From Sterolibacterium sp. (lineage in GTDB: Bacteria > Pseudomonadota > Gammaproteobacteria > Burkholderiales > Rhodocyclaceae): a stretch of DNA of 42,501 nt. Position 1 is the stretch's first letter. The number at the start of each line of letters is the position of its first letter. The notes below the pieces were generated by a model. The model had not been told where the DNA came from. It searched no databases and saw nothing but the letters and a program-made list of their open reading frames with translations. Of this stretch, positions 33,117 to 39,421 are shown piece after piece. The position numbers and the translations under genes are program-made. The stretch spans positions 1 through 42,501 of the forward strand of contig JAGOVA010000022.1 in the NCBI GenBank assembly GCA_018061005.1, written 5' to 3'.

Positions 33117-33536
33117 ATGCCCAGCCTACCTGTCAAAACCCTGGAAACCTTTGCCAATCCGGCAACCCATCGAGACTATCAGATCCACATGGAAATCCCT
33201 GAATTCACCTGCCTGTGCCCGAAAACCGGCCAGCCGGATTTCGCCACACTGATCCTCGACTATGTGCCGGACAAACTCTGCGTGGAACTGAAAAGCCTCA
33301 AGCTCTATAGCTGGAGCTTCCGCGAAGAAGGCCATTTTCACGAGGATGTCACCAACCGCATCCTCGACGACCTCGCCAAAACCCTGAAACCGCGCTACCT
33401 GCGTCTGACCGCCAAGTTCTATGTACGTGGCGGCATCTTCACCAACGTCGTAGCCGAGCATCGAAAAAAAGGCTGGACACCCGCACCCCGGGTGGATCTG
33501 GCAAATTTCGACACACAGTCAAACACGCGGGGCTGA
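33117..33536 (+). CDS. queF: NADPH-dependent 7-cyano-7-deazaguanine reductase (preQ1 synthase)
   Basis: Reduces preQ0 to preQ1 in queuosine tRNA-modification. The short-form, 139-residue protein keeps catalytic C34 and D41 in [13 protein letters not shown], and the QueF motif [20 protein letters not shown] around residue 57-76. ATG 33117 gives the family N-terminus; an upstream Met at 33087 is less likely. It is monocistronic and divergent from smc. I see no preQ1 riboswitch in the short leader. Confidence 0.95.
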   Translation: MPSLPVKTLETFANPATHRDYQIHMEIPEFTCLCPKTGQPDFATLILDYVPDKLCVELKSLKLYSWSFREEGHFHEDVTNRILDDLAKTLKPRYLRLTAKFYVRGGIFTNVVAEHRKKGWTPAPRVDLANFDTQSNTRG

Positions 33537-33617
33537 GTCTTTTTGAGATAAATCCTGGCTTACCCGAAACAGGCAAAATGCCGTTGCAGCACCCGTCGAA
33601 TCATGGATAATTAACTT

Positions 33618-33681
33618 GCCGGTAAATTCTCACCGGCTGAGCAGAACATTTCACTGAGTTCGCTGATACAGCTGTCAGCGA
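33618..33681 (+). other. Two hairpins in the methyltransferase leader
   Basis: The 174-base gap after queF holds two inverted repeats. The first is GCCGGT (33618-33623) with ACCGGC (33632-33637). The second is TCGCTGA (33660-33666) with TCAGCGA (33675-33681). Both have 8-base loops. They precede the SD of the methyltransferase by about 60 and 15 bases. They could be RNA structures or binding sites. They do not match a riboswitch pattern that I know. Confidence 0.45.
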
Positions 33682-33710
33682 TCATTCATCCTCATTCCAG
33701 GAGACCACAC

Positions 33711-34508
33711 ATGAGCAACGGCATTGGGTTGAACGAAGTCAAGGCGGTGTATAACGGAGCCGAAGGTGATTTATGGGAGCTGATCATGGGTCACCAGATC
33801 CATATTGGCGGCTTTCAGTCATCGATGGATCTTTCCGAACGTGCCGCGATCAGTGGTGCGCCGCATGGCATAGACCTTTGCAGCTGCAATGGCGCAGGCA
33901 TGCGCTTCCTGACCCGCTTTCGCAATGTTGCCCGGATGACGGGCGTTGATGCCTCGATCACAGTGATCGAGCGTGGTCGCCAGCGCTGCATCGAGGAAGG
34001 TCTAGGAGATCGGATTGAGTTTATCCATGCCGATGTCACACAAAGCGGCCTTGCCGATGCCACTGCCGATTTTATCTGGGGTGAAGATGCCTGGTGCTAT
34101 GTCGTCGACAAACCCGCCCTGATTCACGAAGCGGCACGCCTCGTCAAACCCGGTGGCACCATCGCCTTCACCGACTGGGTGCAGGGTTCGGTCGCCATGT
34201 CCGCCGAAGAAAGCCACCGCTTTCTGGCCTTCATGAAATTCCCCAATGTCGAGTCGATTCCCGGGTACACCCAACTGCTCCAGAGCAATGGTTGCCAGGT
34301 GATTGAGGCCAGCGACACCGGACGTTTCGACCCCTACGTCGATCTTTACCTGAACATGGTCGACAAACAACTGACCTATGACGCACTGCGCATACTCAAC
34401 TTCGACACGGCCATGCTGAGTGCCGTTGCTGCAGAAATGATGTTCCTCAGCCAACTGGCCAAAGCCGGCAAGATCGCCCAAGGGCGATTCATCGCCAAAA
34501 AGTCTTGA
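33711..34508 (+). CDS. Class I SAM-dependent methyltransferase (sarcosine/dimethylglycine methyltransferase-like)
   Basis: A 265-residue methyltransferase. An N-terminal segment with WELIMGHQIHIGGF resembles the substrate-side start of glycine/sarcosine/dimethylglycine N-methyltransferases. Motif I is unusual, GIDLCSCNGAGM at 53-64 in place of the common DxGxGxG. The rest includes a VTGVDAS acidic strand, HADVTQ, WGEDAWCYVVDKPALIHEAARLVKPGG (post-motif) and GRFIAKKS at the end. The substrate is not assured; N-methylation of a small amine is an inference. SD AGGAG is 8 bases from the ATG. It is followed after 63 bases by an SMR exporter gene, possibly in the same unit. Confidence 0.8.
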   Translation: MSNGIGLNEVKAVYNGAEGDLWELIMGHQIHIGGFQSSMDLSERAAISGAPHGIDLCSCNGAGMRFLTRFRNVARMTGVDASITVIERGRQRCIEEGLGDRIEFIHADVTQSGLADATADFIWGEDAWCYVVDKPALIHEAARLVKPGGTIAFTDWVQGSVAMSAEESHRFLAFMKFPNVESIPGYTQLLQSNGCQVIEASDTGRFDPYVDLYLNMVDKQLTYDALRILNFDTAMLSAVAAEMMFLSQLAKAGKIAQGRFIAKKS

Positions 34509-34571
34509 CCTTTGTTTCGCACCGCCCACCACTTCAAGCGTGGGCGGTGCATTTCACCGCTCGAGATCCTT

Positions 34572-34901
34572 ATGCACTGGCTCTATCTGTTTGCGGCAAT
34601 CGCCTTCGAAGTTTCCGGCACCACCTGCATGAAGCTCTCCGAAGGCTTCACCCGGCCGTGGCCCTCGGTCGGCATTTTCGTTTTTTACTGCCTGAGCATC
34701 GTCAACCTGACTCTGGCCGTCAAAACAATTGAAATCAGCGTTGCCTACGCCATCTGGTCGGCGGTTGGCATTGCCGTCATTGCCAGCATAGGGGTCATTT
34801 TCTTTCACGAACAACACACGCCGATGCGCCTGTTTTTTCTTGCCGTCATCATCATCGGCGTAATCGGCCTCAATCTCAGCGGCAGCCAAACGGGCGTTTG
34901 A
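34572..34901 (+). CDS. Small multidrug resistance (SMR) family transporter, EmrE-like
   Basis: Four-helix inner-membrane antiporter of 109 residues. E13 in FEVSGTTCMKLSEGFTR.WPS corresponds to the essential Glu14 of EmrE, and the rest shows YAIWSAVGI and the C-terminal GVIGLNLS helix. Sequence is closer to the EmrE subtype than to guanidinium exporters (Gdx/SugE), in my reading. EmrE-type proteins export quaternary ammonium compounds. The start at 34572 follows family length; a longer frame from 34512 has no support. It lies between the methyltransferase and fabI. Confidence 0.9.
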   Translation: MHWLYLFAAIAFEVSGTTCMKLSEGFTRPWPSVGIFVFYCLSIVNLTLAVKTIEISVAYAIWSAVGIAVIASIGVIFFHEQHTPMRLFFLAVIIIGVIGLNLSGSQTGV

Positions 34902-34927
34902 CAAGGCTTTTCAGCATTTTCATCCGC

Positions 34928-34933
34928 TATAAT
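34928..34933 (+). promoter_or_regulatory. Candidate -10 (TATAAT) for fabI
   Basis: A perfect TATAAT stands 29 bases before the fabI ATG. A perfect TTGACA lies at 34898-34903 but 24 bases away, too far for a normal pair. A weak TTTTCA is 14 bases away. A promoter here is plausible, with no fitting -35. Confidence 0.4.
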
Positions 34934-34962
34934 CGGTGGGTTGAATTACACGGGAACACAAC

Positions 34963-35760
34963 ATGGGTTTTCTTTCCGGCAAGCGCATCCTCATCACCGG
35001 CCTGCTTTCCAACCGCTCGATCGCCTACGGCATCGCCCAGGCCATGCACCGTGAAGGTGCTGAACTCGCCTTCACCTACCAGAGTGACCGCGTACAGGAT
35101 CGCGTCGCCAAACTGGCCGCCGACTTTGGCAAACCGCTGCTCTTTCCCTGCGATGTCGCCGAAGACGCACAAATCGACGCGCTGTTTGCCGGTATCACCC
35201 AGCAATGGGGCTCTCTTGACGGCCTCGTCCATTCGATTGCTTACGCGCCCAACGAAGCCCTGGAAGGCGATTTCCTCGACGGCATCTCGCGTGAAGCCTT
35301 CCGCATCGCGCACGACGTGTCTGCCTACAGCTTCCCGGCACTGGCCAAAGGCGCGCGTCCGCTGATGAAAGATCGCCACGGTGCATTGCTTGCCCTGAGC
35401 TACCTGGGTGCCATACGCACCATGCCCAACTACAACATCATGGGGCTGGCCAAAGCCAGCCTGGAAGCCTCGGTGCGTTACATGGCCGCCAGCCTCGGCC
35501 CGGAAGGCACGCGCGTCAATGCCATTTCAGCAGGCCCGATCAAGACTCTGGCCGCCTCCGGCATCGGCAGCTTCGGCAAACTGCTTTCCTACAACTCGCA
35601 CCACGCACCGCTGCGCCGCAATGTCACCATCGAAGAAGTCGGCAATGCCGCCGCCTTCCTCTGCTCCGACCTGGCCAGCGGCATCACGGGTGAAATCATG
35701 TTTGTTGATGGGGGTTTCAATACCACTGCCCTGGGGAATGCGGATCCGATGGCAAACTGA
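34963..35760 (+). CDS. fabI: Enoyl-[acyl-carrier-protein] reductase (NADH)
   Basis: Reduces enoyl-ACP in the last step of fatty acid elongation. The 265-residue protein follows E. coli FabI closely: [13 protein letters not shown] start, catalytic Y147/Y157/K164 (E. coli Tyr146, Tyr156, Lys163) in [18 protein letters not shown], and [17 protein letters not shown]. Position 93 is Ala where E. coli has Gly93, a site where changes lower triclosan sensitivity in E. coli, though Ala is native in other FabI. SD GGGAA. A strong terminator follows about 60 bases downstream. Confidence 0.97.
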   Translation: MGFLSGKRILITGLLSNRSIAYGIAQAMHREGAELAFTYQSDRVQDRVAKLAADFGKPLLFPCDVAEDAQIDALFAGITQQWGSLDGLVHSIAYAPNEALEGDFLDGISREAFRIAHDVSAYSFPALAKGARPLMKDRHGALLALSYLGAIRTMPNYNIMGLAKASLEASVRYMAASLGPEGTRVNAISAGPIKTLAASGIGSFGKLLSYNSHHAPLRRNVTIEEVGNAAAFLCSDLASGITGEIMFVDGGFNTTALGNADPMAN

Positions 35761-35820
35761 GCTGAGTTGTTACGTTGATGCGTTGATGCGTTGAAACCTT
35801 GATTGCATCATTCTGACGCA

Positions 35821-35856
35821 CGACAAAAAGCCCGCTTTCGAGCGGGCTTTTTGTCG
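35821..35856. terminator. Strong bidirectional intrinsic terminator
   Basis: Two perfect 16-bp arms (35821-35836 and 35841-35856) surround a TTCG tetraloop. The GC-rich inner part AGCCCGCT is flanked by A5/T5 tracts, so it works for fabI on the plus strand and for ppiD on the minus strand. The gap 35761-35907 otherwise holds only a short CGTTGATG tandem (35773-35788). Confidence 0.93.
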
Positions 35857-35907
35857 GCTTAACTACAGAATTCCACAGAACCCCACAGAATCAAGCACGC
35901 ATCAAAA

Positions 35908-37812
35908 TCACGGCTTTTCCTTGTTTTCCAGCAGGCTCTTGTTGATTTCAGCCGGGAATTTCCCCCGCAAGGCCGCCAGCCATGCAGAGAACTCCTCTTC
36001 TGCGACGATCCGTGCGTAGTTCTGCCGCAAGCGCTGGGTCAAGGCTTCGTTACCCGCACTGACCTCATAAGGCTTCACCTGACTGATGCGATACAGCGCA
36101 TAGCTGCCATCAGGTTGCGTCAAGCCAGCGTAAGCGGGCAGATGCGCCACAGGCGTCTTGAAAATGGCACGCAGGGCATCCGCAGGCAGTTTACCTGCCT
36201 CGGCACGACTCACATTCTGTGCCGCACCCCATTCCGTGGTGACTGACTCACCTTTGCTCAGCCTGGCCAAACGCTGCTCGCCGTCCTTCTGTGCAAGTTT
36301 GCTGGCTTCATCGTGAACCAGACGTTTTTCTATGGCCGGTTTGACCGACTCGAAAGACATCTGTTTGGCAGGCATATGCTCCAGCACACGCGCCGCCAGC
36401 AGGGTATTCGGTGCGACCTCAATGGCCTCGGTGTTGCGCTTGTTCTTGATCGCATCATCGCCATACAGTGCGCCGATCAATTTTGCATTGGCCAGCAGGC
36501 CGGTATTGCCGCTACGTCCCAGCCAGGCACTTTGCTGAATGGGGAGGTTAAACTTCTCCGCCGCAGGCTTGAGACTGTCGGACTGCTCATACACCGTGTT
36601 GGTAAACGATTCGGCCAGTTCACTATATTTCTTGACGGCTGCCTGACGCTTGAGATCCGCCGCAATCTCGTTCTTCACTTCGGCCAAAGGCCGGACTTGC
36701 CCGCCCTTTTCACCAGTGAGGCGGATGATGTGAAAACCAAAGTCCGAGCGTACCAGCCCGCTGATTTCATTCGACTTGAGTGCGAAAGCCGCGTCCTCGA
36801 AAGGCTTGACCATCGCCCCACGCATGAACCAGCCCAAATCCCCCCCCTTCGATGCCGAACCAGGATCCTGCGAGTTTTCTTTGGCCAGGCGGGCGAAATC
36901 TGCTGGCGTGCGTTTCACCTGAGCCAGCAGCGTCTCAGCCTGGGTCTGCGCGGCTTTCACCGCGGCTTCAGGCGCATCCTTGGCCACCGTAATGAGGATA
37001 TGGCTGGCCTGCCGTTCTTCCTTTGTATGGTAATGCGCGATGTTCTTCTGATAGGTATCGGCAACTTCCTTGTCACTGACCACCATCTGCCCGGCCAGCG
37101 CATCCTGGCTAAGAAGCAGATATTCAGCGCGCAATTGCTCCGGGGTTTCGAAAAGCTTGGGATTGGCGTCGTAGAATTTCTTCGCGGCATCATCCGCCAG
37201 TTTGACCTGTGCATTGAATTGCTCAGGCTTGACCTGGGTTACGCTAACCTCACGAACCTCCTGCAGTGCCGCCAGCCAACGGTCTGCCGAAGCATGCGCC
37301 GGGATACCCCCTTCACGCACCGCCGAAACCACCTGTTGCAGTGAAATTTCCTGACGCAGCCGACGCTCGAATTCCTGTGAGCTCATGCCCTGCCCGGCCA
37401 CAAAGGCATCATAACGGGCACGAGAAAACTTGCCGTCGTCCTGAAAGGCCGGGACGTTTTGTATGGCCTCACCCAACTGGGCATCGCCAATGAGCAGGCC
37501 CGATTTGCTGGCATATTGCGTCAGTACGCGCTGAGTGACGAGATTATCGAGGACAGCGCGACGCATTTCAGGCGTATCCAGCATCCCTGCCGGCAATTCA
37601 CGACCAAACTGCTGACGCAGGCGATCCTGCTGATCACGCAACGACTGCTGGAATTCCTGCTGTGAAATCCTGGCGGAGCCGACACTGGCAATCACATCAG
37701 CGCCACCACTTTTGCCCACGAAGGACTCGATACCAAAAAATGCAAACGGCAAGGTAATCAACACAAGGAAACCTTGAACCACCTTGCGATTATTATGAAT
37801 GTAATCAAACAT
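35908..37812 (-). CDS. ppiD: PpiD-type periplasmic folding chaperone with SurA/parvulin domain
   Basis: Membrane-anchored folding factor of 634 residues at the periplasmic side of the Sec translocon. One N-terminal helix (about 12-29) after [15 protein letters not shown], the usual PpiD start, is followed by a SurA_N-type helical part (about 40-185) and a parvulin PPIase domain (about 266-365, with ASHILI, GGDLGWF and FGFHIIRL). A second helical/PPIase-remnant C-terminal half follows. GTG 37836 would add eight residues; ATG 37812 is preferred by family. It lies downstream of hupB, a known gene order, and ends at the shared terminator. Confidence 0.92.
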   Translation of the reverse strand: MFDYIHNNRKVVQGFLVLITLPFAFFGIESFVGKSGGADVIASVGSARISQQEFQQSLRDQQDRLRQQFGRELPAGMLDTPEMRRAVLDNLVTQRVLTQYASKSGLLIGDAQLGEAIQNVPAFQDDGKFSRARYDAFVAGQGMSSQEFERRLRQEISLQQVVSAVREGGIPAHASADRWLAALQEVREVSVTQVKPEQFNAQVKLADDAAKKFYDANPKLFETPEQLRAEYLLLSQDALAGQMVVSDKEVADTYQKNIAHYHTKEERQASHILITVAKDAPEAAVKAAQTQAETLLAQVKRTPADFARLAKENSQDPGSASKGGDLGWFMRGAMVKPFEDAAFALKSNEISGLVRSDFGFHIIRLTGEKGGQVRPLAEVKNEIAADLKRQAAVKKYSELAESFTNTVYEQSDSLKPAAEKFNLPIQQSAWLGRSGNTGLLANAKLIGALYGDDAIKNKRNTEAIEVAPNTLLAARVLEHMPAKQMSFESVKPAIEKRLVHDEASKLAQKDGEQRLARLSKGESVTTEWGAAQNVSRAEAGKLPADALRAIFKTPVAHLPAYAGLTQPDGSYALYRISQVKPYEVSAGNEALTQRLRQNYARIVAEEEFSAWLAALRGKFPAEINKSLLENKEKP

Positions 37813-37900
37813 GGAATATTGGATGCGTGGTTGCACAAAAGCGTGGATGCGAGCGGAAGGCTGACAACGGAATCAGGCTTTCCCCAGGGAAACGGGAATT

Positions 37901-37952
37901 CTAAAAGAAAACACGCGCCGAGGGTTGCCTTGCGGCGGTTCTGGGCGCGTGT
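37901..37952 (-). terminator. Intrinsic terminator after hupB
   Basis: On the minus strand, arms ACACGCGCC and GGCGCGTGT (37911-37919, 37944-37952; 9 bp, 24-base loop) are followed by TTTTCTTTTAG. This fits a terminator for hupB ahead of the ppiD gene. Confidence 0.65.
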
Positions 37953-37957
37953 CTTTC

Positions 37958-37981
37958 GGATGGTGGCACTACGCACCATCC
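37958..37981. other. Second stem-loop between hupB and ppiD
   Basis: GGATGGTG (37958-37965) and CACCATCC (37974-37981) form an 8-bp stem with an 8-base loop, 15 bases after the hupB stop. There is no T-run of its own. It may add stability to the hupB 3' end. No tRNA is present in this gap, unlike some relatives. Confidence 0.45.
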
Positions 37982-37996
37982 AAGGCGGTAGCAGCG

Positions 37997-38296
37997 TTAT
38001 TTCTTGGCTGCGGCCTTTTTCTTGCCAGCAACGGCGGACTTGAATGCAGCACCTGCCTTGAACTTCGGCACGGTGGTTGCTGCAATTTTGAGTTCCTTGC
38101 CGGTTTGCGGGTTGCGGCCTGTGCGCGCAGCGCGCTTCGAGGAACCGAAAGTGCCGAAACCGATCAAGGTGACCGTTTCCCCCTTGGCAACCACCTTGGT
38201 GATTGCTGCCAGAATTGCATCCAGTGCGTTGCCTGCTGCAGCCTTGCTGATGTCAGCTTCTTTTGCCGCGACTTCAATGAGTTCAGACTTGTTCAT
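37997..38296 (-). CDS. hupB: DNA-binding protein HU (beta type)
   Basis: Nucleoid protein of 99 residues. It has the HU fold start [20 protein letters not shown], the [28 protein letters not shown] arm with the DNA-intercalating Pro-containing RNPQTG, and a Lys/Ala-rich C-terminal tail typical of betaproteobacterial HU. The start at 38296 has SD AAGGAA; a longer frame from 38350 is not supported. It stands downstream of the torD-like gene but has its own promoter. Confidence 0.97.
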   Translation of the reverse strand: MNKSELIEVAAKEADISKAAAGNALDAILAAITKVVAKGETVTLIGFGTFGSSKRAARTGRNPQTGKELKIAATTVPKFKAGAAFKSAVAGKKKAAAKK

Positions 38297-38371
38297 GGAT
38301 ATTCCTTTTAATTGTTTGAAAACCCTGCCTGTAAGCGCCAGTGTGATCACCCATGAGGTGATGGCTTGATG

Positions 38372-38401
38372 ATTTTAACCCTGCCTTTAACGTTATGACA
38401 A
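38372..38401 (-). promoter_or_regulatory. Sigma70-type promoter for hupB
   Basis: On the minus strand TTGTCA (38396-38401, 5/6), 18 bases, and TAAAAT (38372-38377, 5/6). This gives a leader of about 65 nt before hupB. It separates hupB from the upstream molybdoenzyme operon. The rest of the gap 38297-38480 holds only a weak GTTTTTT/AAAAAAC stem (38435-38461). Confidence 0.6.
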
Positions 38402-38480
38402 TGCACAAAGCGTGAAATACAGGGGTAAAACGGAGTTTTTTATGCTGCCATCCCAAAAAACAGTCTATCGTCGGCCAAGG

Positions 38481-39272
38481 TCAATGTGACGACGGGGCTT
38501 TTCGGTGCAGGGTGATCGGAATGGGTGCCCCCTGGCCGACCATCCCCTGTGCCATACCTGATGCGGAATGACCCTCCTCACTTTCCGGCGGCTCCGGATG
38601 CGGTTGCGGTGGCGGCAGATGCGCCACCTTGTTTTCCAGCAGACGCTGCTCATGACATATGAATTGCGCCATCAATTCGCCCATCGCCCGATAATAAGCC
38701 GGTGCCTTCTGATCCTTGAGCTTGTTGGCCAGATCAGGAACCCAGCTCGCTGGATGACGGTTGATGAAATCACGTTGCGCACGAATGAAATCATCCGGCG
38801 TTTCGTTCGTGGCAAGGGCTTCGAGCTCATGGAAGATCAGGTAATGCATGAACTCGAATTGCGTACTCAGATGGTCGGGCAATTCGTTTGCTTCGGTTCC
38901 GGCGGCGGTCAGACCAAAGTAGTTATAGAAACGCACCAGTTCTTCAAGCAGCCCCATGCGGGCATCGCCCTTGGCCGCACCGCTGTTGAGCGAACACGGC
39001 GGGCCATCCGTACCGCCGACATCGAACAGACGGGTAAATTCAACGGAAAGCTCATCGGTCTCACCCGCCTGCGCCAGCGCGTCCCAGTCAATCGCCTTTT
39101 CCAGTTCGGGGTGAATGGCACAGAAGGTCTCACGCGCCTGGCGGGCAATGTCGCCCGCACGAATCAGGTCGGTGAGCTCGCCTTCCGGATACTCCATCGC
39201 GGCCGCCAGAAAGCCATACGCCTGGCTGCGCTTCTGGTCGATGCTTTCTGCTGCTGTGTTTGCATTGCTCAT
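38481..39272 (-). CDS. TorD/DmsD-family chaperone for the molybdoenzyme
   Basis: Cytoplasmic redox-enzyme maturation chaperone (263 residues) that would bind the Tat signal and help cofactor loading of the catalytic subunit encoded just upstream. It is mostly helical. It has FTRLFDVGG.DGPP (79-92), where family members usually have LF..GPP, and the signature ELPDHLSTQFEFM (130-142). The last 47 residues (about 217-263) are a Pro/Glu/His/Gly-rich tail (LPPPQPHPEPPE...) not usual for the fold. It is in the place of the D gene of clr/ser/ddh operons. A terminator-like hairpin separates it from the catalytic gene. Confidence 0.88.
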   Translation of the reverse strand: MSNANTAAESIDQKRSQAYGFLAAAMEYPEGELTDLIRAGDIARQARETFCAIHPELEKAIDWDALAQAGETDELSVEFTRLFDVGGTDGPPCSLNSGAAKGDARMGLLEELVRFYNYFGLTAAGTEANELPDHLSTQFEFMHYLIFHELEALATNETPDDFIRAQRDFINRHPASWVPDLANKLKDQKAPAYYRAMGELMAQFICHEQRLLENKVAHLPPPQPHPEPPESEEGHSASGMAQGMVGQGAPIPITLHRKAPSSH

Positions 39273-39292
39273 TGGTCTATACCCATCCCATC

Positions 39293-39322
39293 AAAAAGAA
39301 TGACGCGGAACAAACCGCGTCA
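39293..39322 (-). terminator. Terminator-like hairpin between catalytic subunit and chaperone genes
   Basis: On the minus strand TGACGCGG (39322-39315), a 6-base loop and CCGCGTCA (39308-39301) make a perfect 8-bp GC-rich stem, followed by TTCTTTTTGA (39300-39291). It sits 20 bases before the chaperone ATG and 99 bases after the catalytic gene stop. It looks like an intercistronic attenuator lowering chaperone expression. Confidence 0.7.
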
Positions 39323-39421
39323 AAACCTGCTGTCATGTTGTCACATGGCGGACAAGAGCTGCATGATACCGCAGACCTTGCCCGGCAAAACCCAGAATGG
39401 GGAGTTCAGTCAGCCACAGAC

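Noticed and set aside
34898-34933. TTGACA...TATAAT promoter for fabI
   Set aside because: Both hexamers are perfect but the 24-base spacing is too long for a sigma70 pair; only the -10 was kept as a candidate.
35773-35788. CGTTGATG tandem after fabI
   Set aside because: Two copies only, in an intergenic spacer; likely chance.
37813-37996. tRNA genes between hupB and ppiD as in some relatives
   Set aside because: No T-arm (GGTTCGAATCC-like) or acceptor pairing is present; only two hairpins.
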